Shown here one piece after another: positions 16,595-27,299 of a DNA stretch of 64,000 nucleotides. Below the pieces are notes generated by a model. The model ran no database searches, had not been told where the DNA came from, and worked only from the letters and a program-made list of their open reading frames with translations. This DNA comes from Hyphomicrobiales bacterium. Lineage in GTDB: Bacteria; Pseudomonadota; Alphaproteobacteria; Rhizobiales; Rhizobiaceae. The stretch's first letter is position 1; every line of letters starts with the position of its first letter. The stretch lies in contig UCIT01000035.1 in assembly GCA_900472625.1 (NCBI GenBank), positions 1-64,000 on the forward strand, read 5' to 3'. The translations under genes and the position numbers were made by a program.

Positions 16595-17218
16595 TTACAT
16601 CGGCGGAACGATGCCGTTGGTGCCGACGGTCACCTGACCTGATGTCACCGTGCCGTCGGCTGCCTTCTCGCCCATGACGATCACGTGCGCGCCCGCGGTC
16701 AGGTCGGTCTTGGCCGCTGATGTGAAGGTAACGATCGGTGTGCCGTCCGATATGGAGATCGTCTTTTCCTTGCCCTGATAGGTCAGCGTGACGCTGTGGC
16801 CTTCGACCGACTTCACTGCCTTGGCGACGGTGGCGTTGGTCATGCTGCTGTTCGGCTTCAGGTCCCAGGGGCGACTGCCTTCGCCGGTGCCTTTCATCGC
16901 AGCTGGAAAGATCAGTACTTCCAGCGCGCCGTCGCCGCCATCGGCTTTCGGCAGCGAGGCGATGCCGACGAAATCGCCGGGCTTGATATCCTCGACCGAC
17001 GCCTTCTTGATGCCGCCGACTTTCCATTCGGGCTTCAGTGCGATCGTCTGGTCGGTACCTTCTCGGGTCTTCACGACGAGCGTATCGCCGCTGAGGCTGG
17101 CAATGTCGCCACGGATACGGACACGCTCAGCATCCGCGGCCGATGCCGTCTGTGATGCGAGTGCCAGGATGCCTGCGGCGAGCGCGGCCGCGGCGGATGT
17201 TTTCAAAAAACGGGACAT
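16595..17218 (-). CDS. Exported protein of unknown function (DUF5666-like repeats)
   Basis: A 207-residue protein with a clear Sec signal peptide: the n-region MSRFLKTSAAAAL, a hydrophobic core, and cleavage after SQTASA before ADAERVRIRG. The mature part consists of beta-strand-rich units with the pattern RIRGDIASLSGDTLVVKTREG ... LKPGDFVGIAS, repeated in the second half as KSVEGHSVTLTYQGKEKTI ... GAHVIVMG. This resembles the OB-like DUF5666 fold of secreted proteins, a tentative match. The ATG at 17218 follows AAGGAGA; an upstream in-frame start at 17245 is less likely. Periplasmic location is expected. It is convergent with the ABC gene, 15 bases apart. Confidence 0.7.
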   Translation of the reverse strand: MSRFLKTSAAAALAAGILALASQTASAADAERVRIRGDIASLSGDTLVVKTREGTDQTIALKPEWKVGGIKKASVEDIKPGDFVGIASLPKADGGDGALEVLIFPAAMKGTGEGSRPWDLKPNSSMTNATVAKAVKSVEGHSVTLTYQGKEKTISISDGTPIVTFTSAAKTDLTAGAHVIVMGEKAADGTVTSGQVTVGTNGIVPPM

Positions 17219-17245
17219 GGATTTTCTCCTTACCGCCCGGGGCAT

Positions 17246-17650
17246 GGACGGCGCGACCGGAGATTAGGCACGCCGTTTCGTCGGAGGCTAATCAATGAAA
17301 TGTGAGAGGTTCGCAGGCGCAAATGGGGAACTTTTTGGCTCCAGCGGCTGATCGGGTGTTCCGCTCAGCCACCTGCCCATTCGCGATCGGTAAATTGGAC
17401 TTGCCGGGCGCAGCCTTCAGGCGTAAATAACGGCCATCGTGAAAAGCGACCGCTTCCCTTGATCCGCGCAGTCGCGGAGTAAACAGGTGGACGAATTGTC
17501 GTCCAGGCGGTCAAGCACACGCCATCCCTGCGTTTTACCGCAGCGATCGGCCAGCGTTCCCAAAACTGTCAATCGCCTGCATCGTCAGGCCCAATCGTGA
17601 GCCATCGGCGCTACGCGCGCTCGTGCGCTCGCGTCCGATCGGAACCCGCC
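17246..17650. other. Intergenic region with no recognisable gene
   Basis: About 400 bases between the divergent exported-protein and MFS genes. I see no convincing ORF, tRNA, terminator or riboswitch. It must hold both promoters, but I cannot assign clear -35/-10 boxes. Confidence 0.5.
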
Positions 17651-18847
17651 ATGACCAGACCCCTCGTCGTCATCTTCATTGCCATTGTCCTCGATGCCGT
17701 CGGCATCGGCCTCATCTTCCCCATCCTGCCGTCGCTGCTTCAGGATGTCACCCATGCCGCTGACGTGGCGCCCTACATCGGCGTCATGACGGCGCTCTAC
17801 GCCACCATGCAGTTCATCTTCGCGCCGGTGCTGGGTTCACTCAGCGACCGGCTGGGGCGACGGCCGGTGCTGTTGATCTCGCTTGCCGGCGCTGCCGTCA
17901 ACTACCTGTTCCTGGCGTTTGCGCCGCATCTGTGGATGCTGGTGCTCGGCCGGGCGATCGCAGGGCTGACCAGCGCCAACGTCTCCGTGGCCTCGGCCTA
18001 TATCACCGATATCTCGCCGGAGGAGACGCGCGCCCGCCGCTTCGGTCTCGTCAACGCGATGTTCGGCATCGGTTTCATTATCGGTCCGGTGCTCGGCGGA
18101 GCACTGGGCGATTACTGGCTGCGCCTGCCGTTCATCGCCGCTGCCGCGCTCAACGGCCTGAATCTGCTGCTCGCCTTCTTCGTGCTGCCGGAATCGCGCC
18201 AACCCACCCGCGAAAAGATCGATCTGGCGGCACTGAACCCGCTGCGGCCGCTGCGCTGGGTATTCTCGATGAAGAGCCTGCTGCCGATGGTGACCATCTT
18301 CTTCGTGTTCAGCGCCACCGGCGAGGTCTACGGCACCTGCTGGGCGTTGTGGGGCAGCGATACGTTCCAGTGGAACGGCTTGTGGATCGGCCTGTCGCTC
18401 GGCACCTTCGGTGTGTGCCAGACGCTCGCACAGGCGTTCCTGCCCGGACCGGCGGTGAAGCTGCTTGGCGAGCGGAATGCCATCCTAACCGGCGTCGGCT
18501 GCGCCTGCCTGGCTTTGATCGTCATGGCCATGGCGACGGAGGGATGGGTGATCTTCGCGATCATGCCGCTTTTCGCGCTCGGCGGCATCGGTGTGCCGGC
18601 GCTGCAATCGCTGGCGACCCGACAGGTGGACGAAAGCCAGCAGGGTCGGTTTCAGGGCGTGCTGGCATCCGCCGTCAGCCTCGCGTCAATCGTCACGCCG
18701 CTCGGCTTCTCAAGCTTCTACTTCGTCGTCAGGGCGCAGTGGCCGGGCGCCATCTGGCTATCGGTCGTGGTCCTCTACGCGGTCAGCATCCCGATTGTGC
18801 TTGGCCTGCGGTTCAGCAAGCCGGTCGCGGAGACCGTCACCGCGTAG
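17651..18847 (+). CDS. MFS drug efflux transporter, TetA-like (DHA1 family)
   Basis: A 398-residue protein with 12 predicted helices. The first helix carries the DxxGxGLIFPILP motif (DAVGIGLIFPILPSLL). The loop 2-3 signature GSLSDRLGRRPVLL is present, and helix 5 has GPVLGGALGDY, as in tetracycline/H+ antiporters and related multidrug exporters. These features support proton-driven efflux from the cytosol. The frame is open to 17597, but the ATG at 17651 (MTRPLVVIFI) matches family N-termini. There is no adjacent TetR regulator, so a resistance role is not proven; many chromosomal TetA-like proteins have unknown substrates. Confidence 0.88.
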   Translation: MTRPLVVIFIAIVLDAVGIGLIFPILPSLLQDVTHAADVAPYIGVMTALYATMQFIFAPVLGSLSDRLGRRPVLLISLAGAAVNYLFLAFAPHLWMLVLGRAIAGLTSANVSVASAYITDISPEETRARRFGLVNAMFGIGFIIGPVLGGALGDYWLRLPFIAAAALNGLNLLLAFFVLPESRQPTREKIDLAALNPLRPLRWVFSMKSLLPMVTIFFVFSATGEVYGTCWALWGSDTFQWNGLWIGLSLGTFGVCQTLAQAFLPGPAVKLLGERNAILTGVGCACLALIVMAMATEGWVIFAIMPLFALGGIGVPALQSLATRQVDESQQGRFQGVLASAVSLASIVTPLGFSSFYFVVRAQWPGAIWLSVVVLYAVSIPIVLGLRFSKPVAETVTA

Positions 18848-18860
18848 CCTCTGCTTCTCG

Positions 18861-18871
18861 GGAGGGCTTTG

Positions 18872-18881
<10 letters not shown>
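18861..18881. terminator. Hairpin between convergent genes
   Basis: GGAGGGCT (18861-18868) and AGCCCTCC (18874-18881) pair perfectly across TTGTC. The hairpin overlaps the stop codon of the minus-strand ABC-F gene. There is no T run on either side, so a terminator role is inferred from position. Confidence 0.4.
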
Positions 18882-20698
<1,817 letters not shown>

Positions 20699-20701
20699 AA
20701 A

Positions 20702-21352
20702 TCACACTCCGGAAAGGTCGTAGGGGCGGGCGAGCACGACGGCGCGGCCGCTTTCAAGCGAGAAGCGCACGGGGCCTTCCGCGACATTGGAAATGGTGCG
20801 CGACGAGCCGAACGGCAAATGAAAGTTCGTCAGGGGATAGCGGGCGTTCTCGATCGTCAGGCCTTTGAGGTCGCTGAAGGCGGGAACGGAAAACAGGCTG
20901 TTTTCGGGCAGGTCGAGGGTGATCGTGCCCGGGATCAGCGGCACGGCCTCCTCGCTGCCCGATGTCAGCAGCACGTCGAGCCCGGTTTCGGCAAGGCTGA
21001 CGGCGTAAAGCAGGTGCTGGAGCGCGTGATCGGAGCGCTCGCCTGCCAGGGCGCCGGCGAGGATCAGCCGCTTGGCGCCGCGTGCGATCGCTTCCGACAC
21101 CGCGATCTCGCCATCGGTCTCGGCCTTGGCGGCTGGATATGGCTGTCTTGGAACACCGGAAAAGGCGGTGGCCAGATCGTCCGGCGTGGAATCGAAATCG
21201 CCGACCCACAATTCCGGCACGACACCGAGTGCTGCCGCATGCCGCATGCCACCATCGGCCGCGACCAGGCGGCTGCCCGACACGGTGGCGCGCAGGCGCC
21301 CGGTCAGTCTCAGCTCGCCGCCCAGCAGGATGGTGAAGGTGGATTGGCTCAT
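20702..21352 (-). CDS. thiN: Thiamine diphosphokinase
   Basis: This enzyme phosphorylates thiamine directly to thiamine diphosphate with ATP. The 216-residue protein has the N-terminal catalytic domain signatures VAADGGMRHA, VGDFDS and the KAETDGEIA motif (about 30-90), and a C-terminal substrate-binding beta domain with the family's SLFSVPAF, KGLTIENARYPL and SN segments. It lets the cell use imported thiamine, which fits the riboswitch-controlled thiBPQ importer 3 kb away, although an OmpW gene, a MarR gene and an efflux gene separate them. The ATG at 21352 is used; a TTG two codons upstream is the alternative. It leads a minus-strand pair with the ABC-F gene. Confidence 0.92.
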   Translation of the reverse strand: MSQSTFTILLGGELRLTGRLRATVSGSRLVAADGGMRHAAALGVVPELWVGDFDSTPDDLATAFSGVPRQPYPAAKAETDGEIAVSEAIARGAKRLILAGALAGERSDHALQHLLYAVSLAETGLDVLLTSGSEEAVPLIPGTITLDLPENSLFSVPAFSDLKGLTIENARYPLTNFHLPFGSSRTISNVAEGPVRFSLESGRAVVLARPYDLSGV

Positions 21353-21390
21353 GGGCAATGCCCATAGCGCAAAGCGGGGGTCAAGGGAAA

Positions 21391-21419
21391 GGGCGCAGAC
21401 ATGGCTTTGTCCGCGCCCT
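21391..21419 (-). terminator. Probable terminator of the OmpW-like gene
   Basis: GGGCGCAGACA and TGTCCGCGCCC pair with one mismatch around a TGGCTT loop. On the minus strand it is followed by a short TTTCCCTT tract. It lies just downstream of the OmpW-like stop and before thiN. Confidence 0.5.
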
Positions 21420-21434
21420 CGATGTCTTTGTGGC

Positions 21435-22115
21435 CTAGAAGCGGTAGGTGACGCCGGCGCCGACCAGCCAGGGATCGAGCTTTGCCTTGCCGGTCATGTC
21501 GGTGCCGCCGACGTTGACGGTGAAATCGGGACGAAGGAAGATCTTCTTGACGTCGACGTTGAGGCCCCAATGTTCGTCGAACATGTAGTCGAAGCCGGCC
21601 TGCAGGGCGACGCCGAAGGTGTTGTCGATATTCAGGCTCTGGGCGCTCTTGCCCTTCTCGTTGTAGAAGATCGTGTAGTTGATGCCGGCGCCGACATAAG
21701 GCTGGAAGTTGCCGAAGTCGGTGAAGTGATACTGCAGCGTCACCGTTGGCGGCAGAAGCCAGGTCTTGCCGACCTTGCCGAGGCTTTCGATCGAGCCTTC
21801 ACCGGTGACGTTTGCGAAGGTCGTGCCGAGAATGAGTTCGGCGGCAATGTTCTTGGTGAAGAAATAGGTGACGTCGAATTCAGGGACGACCGTATCCGAA
21901 TAGGAGAGGTCCGAGCCGGCGACGCCGCCGACATAGCCGGAATCCTGGGTGATGACGCCAAGCGCGCGCAGGCGGATCATCCAGGGGCTCTGGCTCTGCG
22001 TTGCTTCCTGCGCTGCCGTGGGTGCTGTCAGGTCCGCGGATAGGGCAGGCTGTGCAGCGGCAACTAGAATAACGGCAGCAAACATGCCTTTGAGTTTGGC
22101 GGGGCGGCGCATCAT
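21435..22115 (-). CDS. OmpW-family outer membrane protein
   Basis: A 226-residue exported protein. The signal peptide (basic MMRRPAKLKG, hydrophobic core, cleavage after QPALSA) precedes an eight-stranded beta-barrel with the OmpW features PWMIRLRALGV at the first strand, LPPTVTLQYHF, YVGAGINYT and WGLNVDVKKIFL. The last residues, VGAGVTYRF, end in the aromatic residue required for Bam-mediated insertion. OmpW proteins form narrow channels for small hydrophobic molecules. AGGAGAG precedes the start. The gene is monocistronic: a hairpin follows, and a MarR gene lies upstream on the same strand with its own stop 100 bases away. Confidence 0.88.
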   Translation of the reverse strand: MMRRPAKLKGMFAAVILVAAAQPALSADLTAPTAAQEATQSQSPWMIRLRALGVITQDSGYVGGVAGSDLSYSDTVVPEFDVTYFFTKNIAAELILGTTFANVTGEGSIESLGKVGKTWLLPPTVTLQYHFTDFGNFQPYVGAGINYTIFYNEKGKSAQSLNIDNTFGVALQAGFDYMFDEHWGLNVDVKKIFLRPDFTVNVGGTDMTGKAKLDPWLVGAGVTYRF

Positions 22116-22215
22116 CGATTCTCTCCTGAGTTTAGGTTCAGGGGAGGTTTAGGAAGTGATGCGGCCTAACCAATTGATTCAGATCAATTCATCGCCTTAA
22201 TTTTGAATTGTTGCC

Positions 22216-22746
22216 TTATTTGCCCGGCGATGTCGGCAGGTGCTTGTCGCGTACCGCGAACACCCGTTCGAAACCGGTCATGTACCTGTCGAAGAGATCA
22301 CCGAAGGCCTTGGCGTCGGCGGCCGACCAATCCGAGACGACGTCCTTGATGATGGCAAGCTTCTGGGTCTTCAATTCGCCCAGCAGACGCTGACCGAATG
22401 GTGTGATGACCACGAGGATGCGCCGTGCGTCCTGCTGCGAGGCCGCACGCTCCAGAACCCCGCGACCGACCATGTCGGCGACGATGCGGCTTGCCCGCGA
22501 CGGGTCGATGCGCATCGCCTCGGCAATCTTGCCAACGGTGACCTCGCCGCTCTCGCTGGCCCGATTGACCGATTCGAGAACGTCGAGATGAGTCAACTCC
22601 AGATCCGGCGCCACTTTCTCGATCGCCAGCCGGGCAATCAGCCGCCGGCCGGTGATGACGCGCATGCGGCTCATGCTCTGGCCGATGTGGACGATGTCCT
22701 CGTCTGCCGCTTCCGATATCTCGAATGTTTTCAGGTTATCGCTCAT
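22216..22746 (-). CDS. MarR-family transcriptional regulator
   Basis: A 176-residue winged-helix repressor. The DNA-binding core lies at about residues 50-125: THLDVLESVNRASESGEVTVGKIAEAMRIDPSRASRIVADMVGRGVLERAASQQDARR, ending with the typical DxR wing. Helices at both ends form the dimer interface. It is transcribed away from an EmrB-type efflux gene, with a 9-bp palindrome pair in the 115-base gap, the standard design of a drug-responsive repressor-pump pair. The frame extends upstream through the operator to 22830, but the ATG at 22746 (MSDNLKTF) gives a family-like N-terminus. Its ribosome site is weak. Confidence 0.88.
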   Translation of the reverse strand: MSDNLKTFEISEAADEDIVHIGQSMSRMRVITGRRLIARLAIEKVAPDLELTHLDVLESVNRASESGEVTVGKIAEAMRIDPSRASRIVADMVGRGVLERAASQQDARRILVVITPFGQRLLGELKTQKLAIIKDVVSDWSAADAKAFGDLFDRYMTGFERVFAVRDKHLPTSPGK

Positions 22747-22794
22747 GATCGCGAAGATAGCAGAGCGCGGCGCCCAAGAAAATATGCCGATGTC

Positions 22795-22836
22795 ATTTAT
22801 GTGACATTGACATTTGTATGCTGACAGCACATAAAT
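22795..22836. promoter_or_regulatory. Palindromic operator between marR-like and efflux genes
   Basis: ATTTATGTG (22795-22803) and CACATAAAT (22828-22836) are exact inverted copies. A second, nested TGTCA/TGACA pair lies at 22791-22806. The site sits in the divergent promoter region, consistent with MarR dimers binding here. Confidence 0.6.
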
Positions 22837-22861
22837 TCATGGAAACCTGAAAGATCCCGAT

Positions 22862-24394
22862 ATGAACGTGCAAATTGCCGCGCAGCCGCTGGTGACCGAT
22901 CCCCGTCGCCGGCTCATTCTCTTTCTATTCCTGATGACTGCCATGTTCATGGCCATGCTCGACAACCAGATCGTGGCGACGGCGCTGCCGACCATCGTTG
23001 GCGAGTTCGGTCATCTCGAGCGCTTCAGCTGGGTCGGCTCGGCCTATCTGCTGGCGGTCAGCGCCGTCATGCCGCTCTACGGCAAGCTGGGCGATCTGTT
23101 CGGCCGCAAATATGTGATGATGGCGGCGATCCTGATCTTCACGGTCGGCTCGGCGGTGTGCGGGCTCGCGGTGTCGATGAACACGCTGATCGCGGCGCGG
23201 CTGCTGCAGGGCCTCGGCGGCGGCGGCATCATGGTGTCGATCTTCGCTGTTACCGCCGATCTGTTCGAGCCGCGCGAGCGCGCCAAGTACCAGAGCTATG
23301 TCAGCCTCGTGCTGATGGCATCCGGCGCCATCGGGCCGGTGCTGGGCGGGACGATGAGCGATCTGTTCGGCTGGCGGTCGATCTTCCTCGTCAATATTCC
23401 GATCGGCATGGTCGTGCTCGGCGGCCTGATTTTCATGCTTCCCTATCGCAAACCGAACCGGCGGCCGAAGATCGACTATGCCGGCGCCATCCTGTTGGCG
23501 CTGACGACGACCAGCGTCGTGCTCGCCGCCGATGGCGCGCAGGTGTTCGGCTCGCTCGTCGCCCCTGAAAACCTGGCGATCATCGCCGCCGGCATCATCT
23601 GCCTGGTCTCGTGGGTGCTCGTCGAGCGTCGCGCCGCAGAGCCGATCATTCCGCTGTCGCTGTTTCGCAATTCGACCTTCAGCCTGCTCTTGATCATGTC
23701 AATCATGAGCGGCGGTATCGCCATCGGCATGGTCAACTACTTCGCGCTGTTCCTGCAGACCACGACCGGGCTTTCGCCCTCCGGCGCAGGGCTGTTCTTC
23801 ATATTCCTCACCGGCGGCCTGATGTGCGGCTCGATCTCGGCGGGTCGGGTTATTTCGGCGACCGGACGCTACAAGCCGTTCGCCATCGCCAGCCTCAGCT
23901 GCAACGCGCTTGCCTTCGCGCTGCTGTCGCAGTTTCACGCCGGAACGCCGCTCGTGCTGATCGGCTTGGTCATGACCCTGCAGGGCGTGGGGATCGGTCT
24001 GGCGCAGCAGGTGCCGATCATCGGCGTGCAGAATGCCGCGCCGGCGCGCGACATCGGCGCCGCCACCGGATCGGTGACGCTGTCGCGCATGGGCGGCGCG
24101 TCGATTGCGATCTCGATCTACGGCGCGATCATCGGCTCGCAGTTGTCGGGGGTGGGGTCTTCGATCCCCGGTGTCGCGGATATCGAGCAGCTGACGCCGA
24201 AGATGCTGGCCGCCCTGCCGGAAGCGGCGCGGGTTGCCGTAGCCGATGCCTATGCCAGCGCCTTCGTGCCGCTGTTCATGACCTCCTGCGGCATCGCGCT
24301 GATGGGGCTGGTCGCGGCGCTGATGCTGAAGCCGGTGCAATTGCCGCGGGCCGGTGCCGCACCGTCGAAGGCGGTTGCCGAGGCCGCCGAGTAG
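22862..24394 (+). CDS. MFS efflux transporter, DHA2 (EmrB/QacA) family
   Basis: A 510-residue inner-membrane antiporter with 14 predicted helices. Signatures are LDNQIVATALPTI in helix 1, the loop motif GKLGDLFGRKYVMM, RLLQGLGGGGIMVSIF, and the helix 5 motif ASGAIGPVLGGTMSDLFGWRSIFLVNIPIG. These define proton-driven multidrug exporters of the EmrB/QacA type. No EmrA-like periplasmic adaptor is present, so export to the periplasm is likely. The divergent MarR regulator and shared operator suggest induction by the transported compound. The substrate is unknown. Confidence 0.92.
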   Translation: MNVQIAAQPLVTDPRRRLILFLFLMTAMFMAMLDNQIVATALPTIVGEFGHLERFSWVGSAYLLAVSAVMPLYGKLGDLFGRKYVMMAAILIFTVGSAVCGLAVSMNTLIAARLLQGLGGGGIMVSIFAVTADLFEPRERAKYQSYVSLVLMASGAIGPVLGGTMSDLFGWRSIFLVNIPIGMVVLGGLIFMLPYRKPNRRPKIDYAGAILLALTTTSVVLAADGAQVFGSLVAPENLAIIAAGIICLVSWVLVERRAAEPIIPLSLFRNSTFSLLLIMSIMSGGIAIGMVNYFALFLQTTTGLSPSGAGLFFIFLTGGLMCGSISAGRVISATGRYKPFAIASLSCNALAFALLSQFHAGTPLVLIGLVMTLQGVGIGLAQQVPIIGVQNAAPARDIGAATGSVTLSRMGGASIAISIYGAIIGSQLSGVGSSIPGVADIEQLTPKMLAALPEAARVAVADAYASAFVPLFMTSCGIALMGLVAALMLKPVQLPRAGAAPSKAVAEAAE

Positions 24395-24462
24395 CTCAAG
24401 CGACGCGGCCGGCGTCGCCTCTTGCCAGACGCCGGCTACGGATATACATCTTCACACGCTCT

Positions 24463-24557
24463 AACGGGGTGCCGCGTGTCTGCAAGGATGCGTGGCTGAG
24501 AGGCTTGCAGAAGCTAACCCGCGGAACCTGATCCGGCTAACACCGGCGGAGGGATTA
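24463..24557 (+). promoter_or_regulatory. TPP riboswitch (THI element)
   Basis: The leader holds all conserved parts of the thiamine-pyrophosphate aptamer: the ACGGGGTGC start, GGCTGAGAGG (24493-24502), the ACCCGCGGAACCTGATC core (24517-24533) and the closing stem GGCTAACACCGGCGGAGGGA. It lies about 60 bases before the thiB start. TPP binding should reduce expression of thiBPQ. Confidence 0.95.
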
Positions 24558-24618
24558 GACGCGTGACATATGGCACCGCCCTTTTCCCCTTTGAATTCGA
24601 ACCTGGAGGAGAGGTGTC

Positions 24619-25653
24619 ATGACCCTGTTCAAGACCTATACCAAGACCTGCGCATTGACCGTTGCAACGCTTGCCGTGTTCGCCGGGCTATCGTTCAGCG
24701 GCGCGCAGGCGGCCGACAAGTCACTGACGATATACACCTATGAGAGCTTCACCTCCGAATGGGGGCCGGGGCCCAAGGTGAAGGCGGCGTTCGAGAAGAC
24801 CTGCGGCTGCACCGTGAATTTCGTCAGCGTCGCCGACGGCGTGGCGCTGCTGTCGCGCCTGAAGCTTGAAGGTGCCGGCACCAAGGCCGATGTCGTGCTC
24901 GGCCTCGACACCAACCTGATCACCGAGGCGAAGGCGACCGGCCTGTTCGATGCCAGCGGCGTCGATACCAGTGCGCTCAAGGTGCCTGGCGATTTCAAGG
25001 ACGACGTGTTCGTGCCCTATGACTACGGCCATTTCGCCGTGATCTACGACACACAGACCATCAAGATCCCGCCGGCGAGCCTGAAGGAACTGGTCGAGGG
25101 CGATCCCGCGCAGAAGATCGTCATCGAGGATCCGAGAACCTCGACGCCGGGGCTCGGGCTGCTGCTTTGGGTGAAGTCGGTCTATGGCGACAAGGCGCCG
25201 GAAGCCTGGGCGAAGCTCAAGAAACGGGTGCTGACGGTGACGCCGGGCTGGTCGGAGGCCTACGGCCTGTTCACCAAGGGCGAGGCGCCGATGGTGCTGT
25301 CCTACACGACATCGCCGGCCTATCACATGGTCTCCGAAAATACCGACCGATATCAGGCCGCCGCCTTTTCCGAGGGGCACTACATCCAGATCGAGGTTGC
25401 CGGGTTGCTGAAGAACGCGCCCGACAAGGCGCTGGCGCAGGATTTCCTGAAGTTCATGGTGACCACGGGCTTCCAGGACACGATCCCGACCAACAACTGG
25501 ATGATGCCGGTCGCCGCGACCTCCGAACCCCTGCCCGATGCCTTCGGCAAGCTGGTCAACCCGTCGAAGACCTTCCTGATGAGCCCAGACGAGGTCGCGC
25601 AGAACCGCAAGGCGTGGATCGATGAGTGGCTGGCGGCGATGAGCATCAACTGA
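24619..25653 (+). CDS. thiB: Thiamine/TPP ABC transporter, periplasmic binding protein
   Basis: A 344-residue periplasmic binding protein. The signal peptide runs to GAQA before ADKSLTIYTYESFTSEWGPGPKVK, the typical ThiB N-terminus, which contains the pyrimidine/phosphate-binding region. The two-domain fold follows, with VVLGLDTNLI, PYDYGHFAVIYDT and MVLSYTTSPAYH segments shared with thiamine-binding proteins. It captures thiamine or its phosphates for ThiPQ. Directly under the TPP riboswitch, the first gene of thiBPQ; its TGA overlaps the thiP ATG by one base. A GGAGGAGAGG ribosome site is present. Confidence 0.94.
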   Translation: MTLFKTYTKTCALTVATLAVFAGLSFSGAQAADKSLTIYTYESFTSEWGPGPKVKAAFEKTCGCTVNFVSVADGVALLSRLKLEGAGTKADVVLGLDTNLITEAKATGLFDASGVDTSALKVPGDFKDDVFVPYDYGHFAVIYDTQTIKIPPASLKELVEGDPAQKIVIEDPRTSTPGLGLLLWVKSVYGDKAPEAWAKLKKRVLTVTPGWSEAYGLFTKGEAPMVLSYTTSPAYHMVSENTDRYQAAAFSEGHYIQIEVAGLLKNAPDKALAQDFLKFMVTTGFQDTIPTNNWMMPVAATSEPLPDAFGKLVNPSKTFLMSPDEVAQNRKAWIDEWLAAMSIN

Positions 25654-27299
25654 TGCTGCAGACGGCGTCCGAAAGACATCGAGCGTTGACCGGCGGGGCT
25701 CTTGGCCTCGCCGTCATCGTCGCTTTCGTGGCGCTTGCCACCATCGCGCTGCTGCTTGCCAGCGGCGAGACGTCGATCGCGGCAGCCCTGTTCGAGCCCT
25801 ATATCTTGAGGGTGTTGCGTTTCACGCTTTTGCAGGCGGTGCTGTCGACGCTGTTGTCCGTAGTGCTGGCCATTCCGATCGCGCAGGCGCTGGCGCGGCA
25901 GCCGCGGTTTCCCGGTCGGATCTGGATCATCCGGCTGATGGCGGTGCCGATGGGGTTGCCGGTGCTGATCGGGGCGCTCGGGCTCATCGGCATCTGGGGT
26001 CGCCAGGGGATCGTCAACACGCTGCTCTCGGGCGCCGGCCTAGCCGAACCCGTTAGTATCTATGGTCTGTCAGGCATTCTGCTTGCGCATGTGTTCTTCA
26101 ACCTGCCGCTCGCCTGCCGGCTGATGCTGGCGGCGCTGGAGCGGGTGCCGGGAGAATACTGGCTGGTTGCCAGCGGTCTCGGCATGCGGCCGGCTTCGGT
26201 GTTCCGCTTCATCGAATGGCCAGTGCTGCGCTCGGTCATCCCCGGTGTGGCGGGGCTGATCTTCATGCTGTGCGCTACCAGCTTCACGCTGGTGCTGATG
26301 CTCGGTGGTGGGCCGGCTGCGACCACAGTCGAGGTGGCGATCTACCAGTTGCTGCGCTTCGATTTCGATCCCGGGCGGGCGGTGGCGCTGTCGCTGCTAC
26401 AAATCGGGCTGACGGCCGTGGTTCTCGGGGTGCTGGCGATTCTGCCTGAAGTCGGCGATGCCGGGCTCACGTCGGGGCGGACGATCCGGCGTCCGGATGG
26501 TGCATTCGCCGACATCAGGATCGTTGATGGCAGCCTGCTGCTGCTGGCGGTCCTGTTTCTTGGATTGCCGCTGTTGTCGGTGGTCGTCGCCGGGCTGCGC
26601 GCCGACCTACCGAAGCTAGTGGCGCAGCCGATCTTCTGGCGGTCGCTTGCCACCAGCGCAGTCATGTCGCTGTCGGCCGCTGCGCTTTCAGTTGGCCTCT
26701 GCGGGCTGCTGGTGCGGGCACGCCATACCTTGTCGCTTGGCAAGAGCAGCGCGGGCAAGCGCTCCGTAGCCACGCACGCCGTTTTTGGCTCCATGGGGGC
26801 GGCATCGTCGCTGGTGCTGCTGGTGCCGCCGATCGTGCTGGCCACCGGCTGGTTCCTCGCGGTGCGCCGGTTCGGCGATATCGGGACCGTGGCTCCGGCG
26901 CTTGTCGTTGCGATCAATGCGCTGATGGCGCTACCCTTCGTCATGCGCGTGCTGGAGCCGGCCTATGGCATCCACCAGCGTCGGACGCAGCGGCTGAGCG
27001 CCAGCCTCGGCATCACCGGTTTCGCCCGTCTGCGGCTGATTGCCTGGCCGGCGCTGCGCAAGCCTGTTTTGACCGCGTTGTCTTTCGCAATGGCGCTGTC
27101 GCTCGGCGATCTCGGGGCGGTGGCACTGTTCGGCTCCGACAGCTTCGTGACGCTTCCCTGGCTGGTCTATTCCAGCCTCGGGAGTTACCGCACCAACGAT
27201 GCCGATGGGCTCGCCCTGATCCTTGGCATCATCTGCCTGCTGCTGACCATTGCCGGCACCATGGGCGGACCGCGTCGGGAGGCGGTTGCGCATGATTGA
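25653..27299 (+). CDS. thiP: Thiamine/TPP ABC transporter permease
   Basis: A 548-residue inner-membrane protein with about 12 helices in two homologous permease halves. Each carries an EAA-type loop: ASGLGMRPASVFRFIEWPVLR in the first and SASLGITGFARLRLIAWPALR in the second, the contact points for the ATPase ThiQ. Fused double permeases are typical of ThiP and FbpB-like ferric transporters. The riboswitch and ThiB neighbour identify it as ThiP. The ATG at 25653 overlaps the thiB stop (TGATG), so it is translationally coupled. It overlaps thiQ by eight bases. Confidence 0.93.
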   Translation: MLQTASERHRALTGGALGLAVIVAFVALATIALLLASGETSIAAALFEPYILRVLRFTLLQAVLSTLLSVVLAIPIAQALARQPRFPGRIWIIRLMAVPMGLPVLIGALGLIGIWGRQGIVNTLLSGAGLAEPVSIYGLSGILLAHVFFNLPLACRLMLAALERVPGEYWLVASGLGMRPASVFRFIEWPVLRSVIPGVAGLIFMLCATSFTLVLMLGGGPAATTVEVAIYQLLRFDFDPGRAVALSLLQIGLTAVVLGVLAILPEVGDAGLTSGRTIRRPDGAFADIRIVDGSLLLLAVLFLGLPLLSVVVAGLRADLPKLVAQPIFWRSLATSAVMSLSAAALSVGLCGLLVRARHTLSLGKSSAGKRSVATHAVFGSMGAASSLVLLVPPIVLATGWFLAVRRFGDIGTVAPALVVAINALMALPFVMRVLEPAYGIHQRRTQRLSASLGITGFARLRLIAWPALRKPVLTALSFAMALSLGDLGAVALFGSDSFVTLPWLVYSSLGSYRTNDADGLALILGIICLLLTIAGTMGGPRREAVAHD

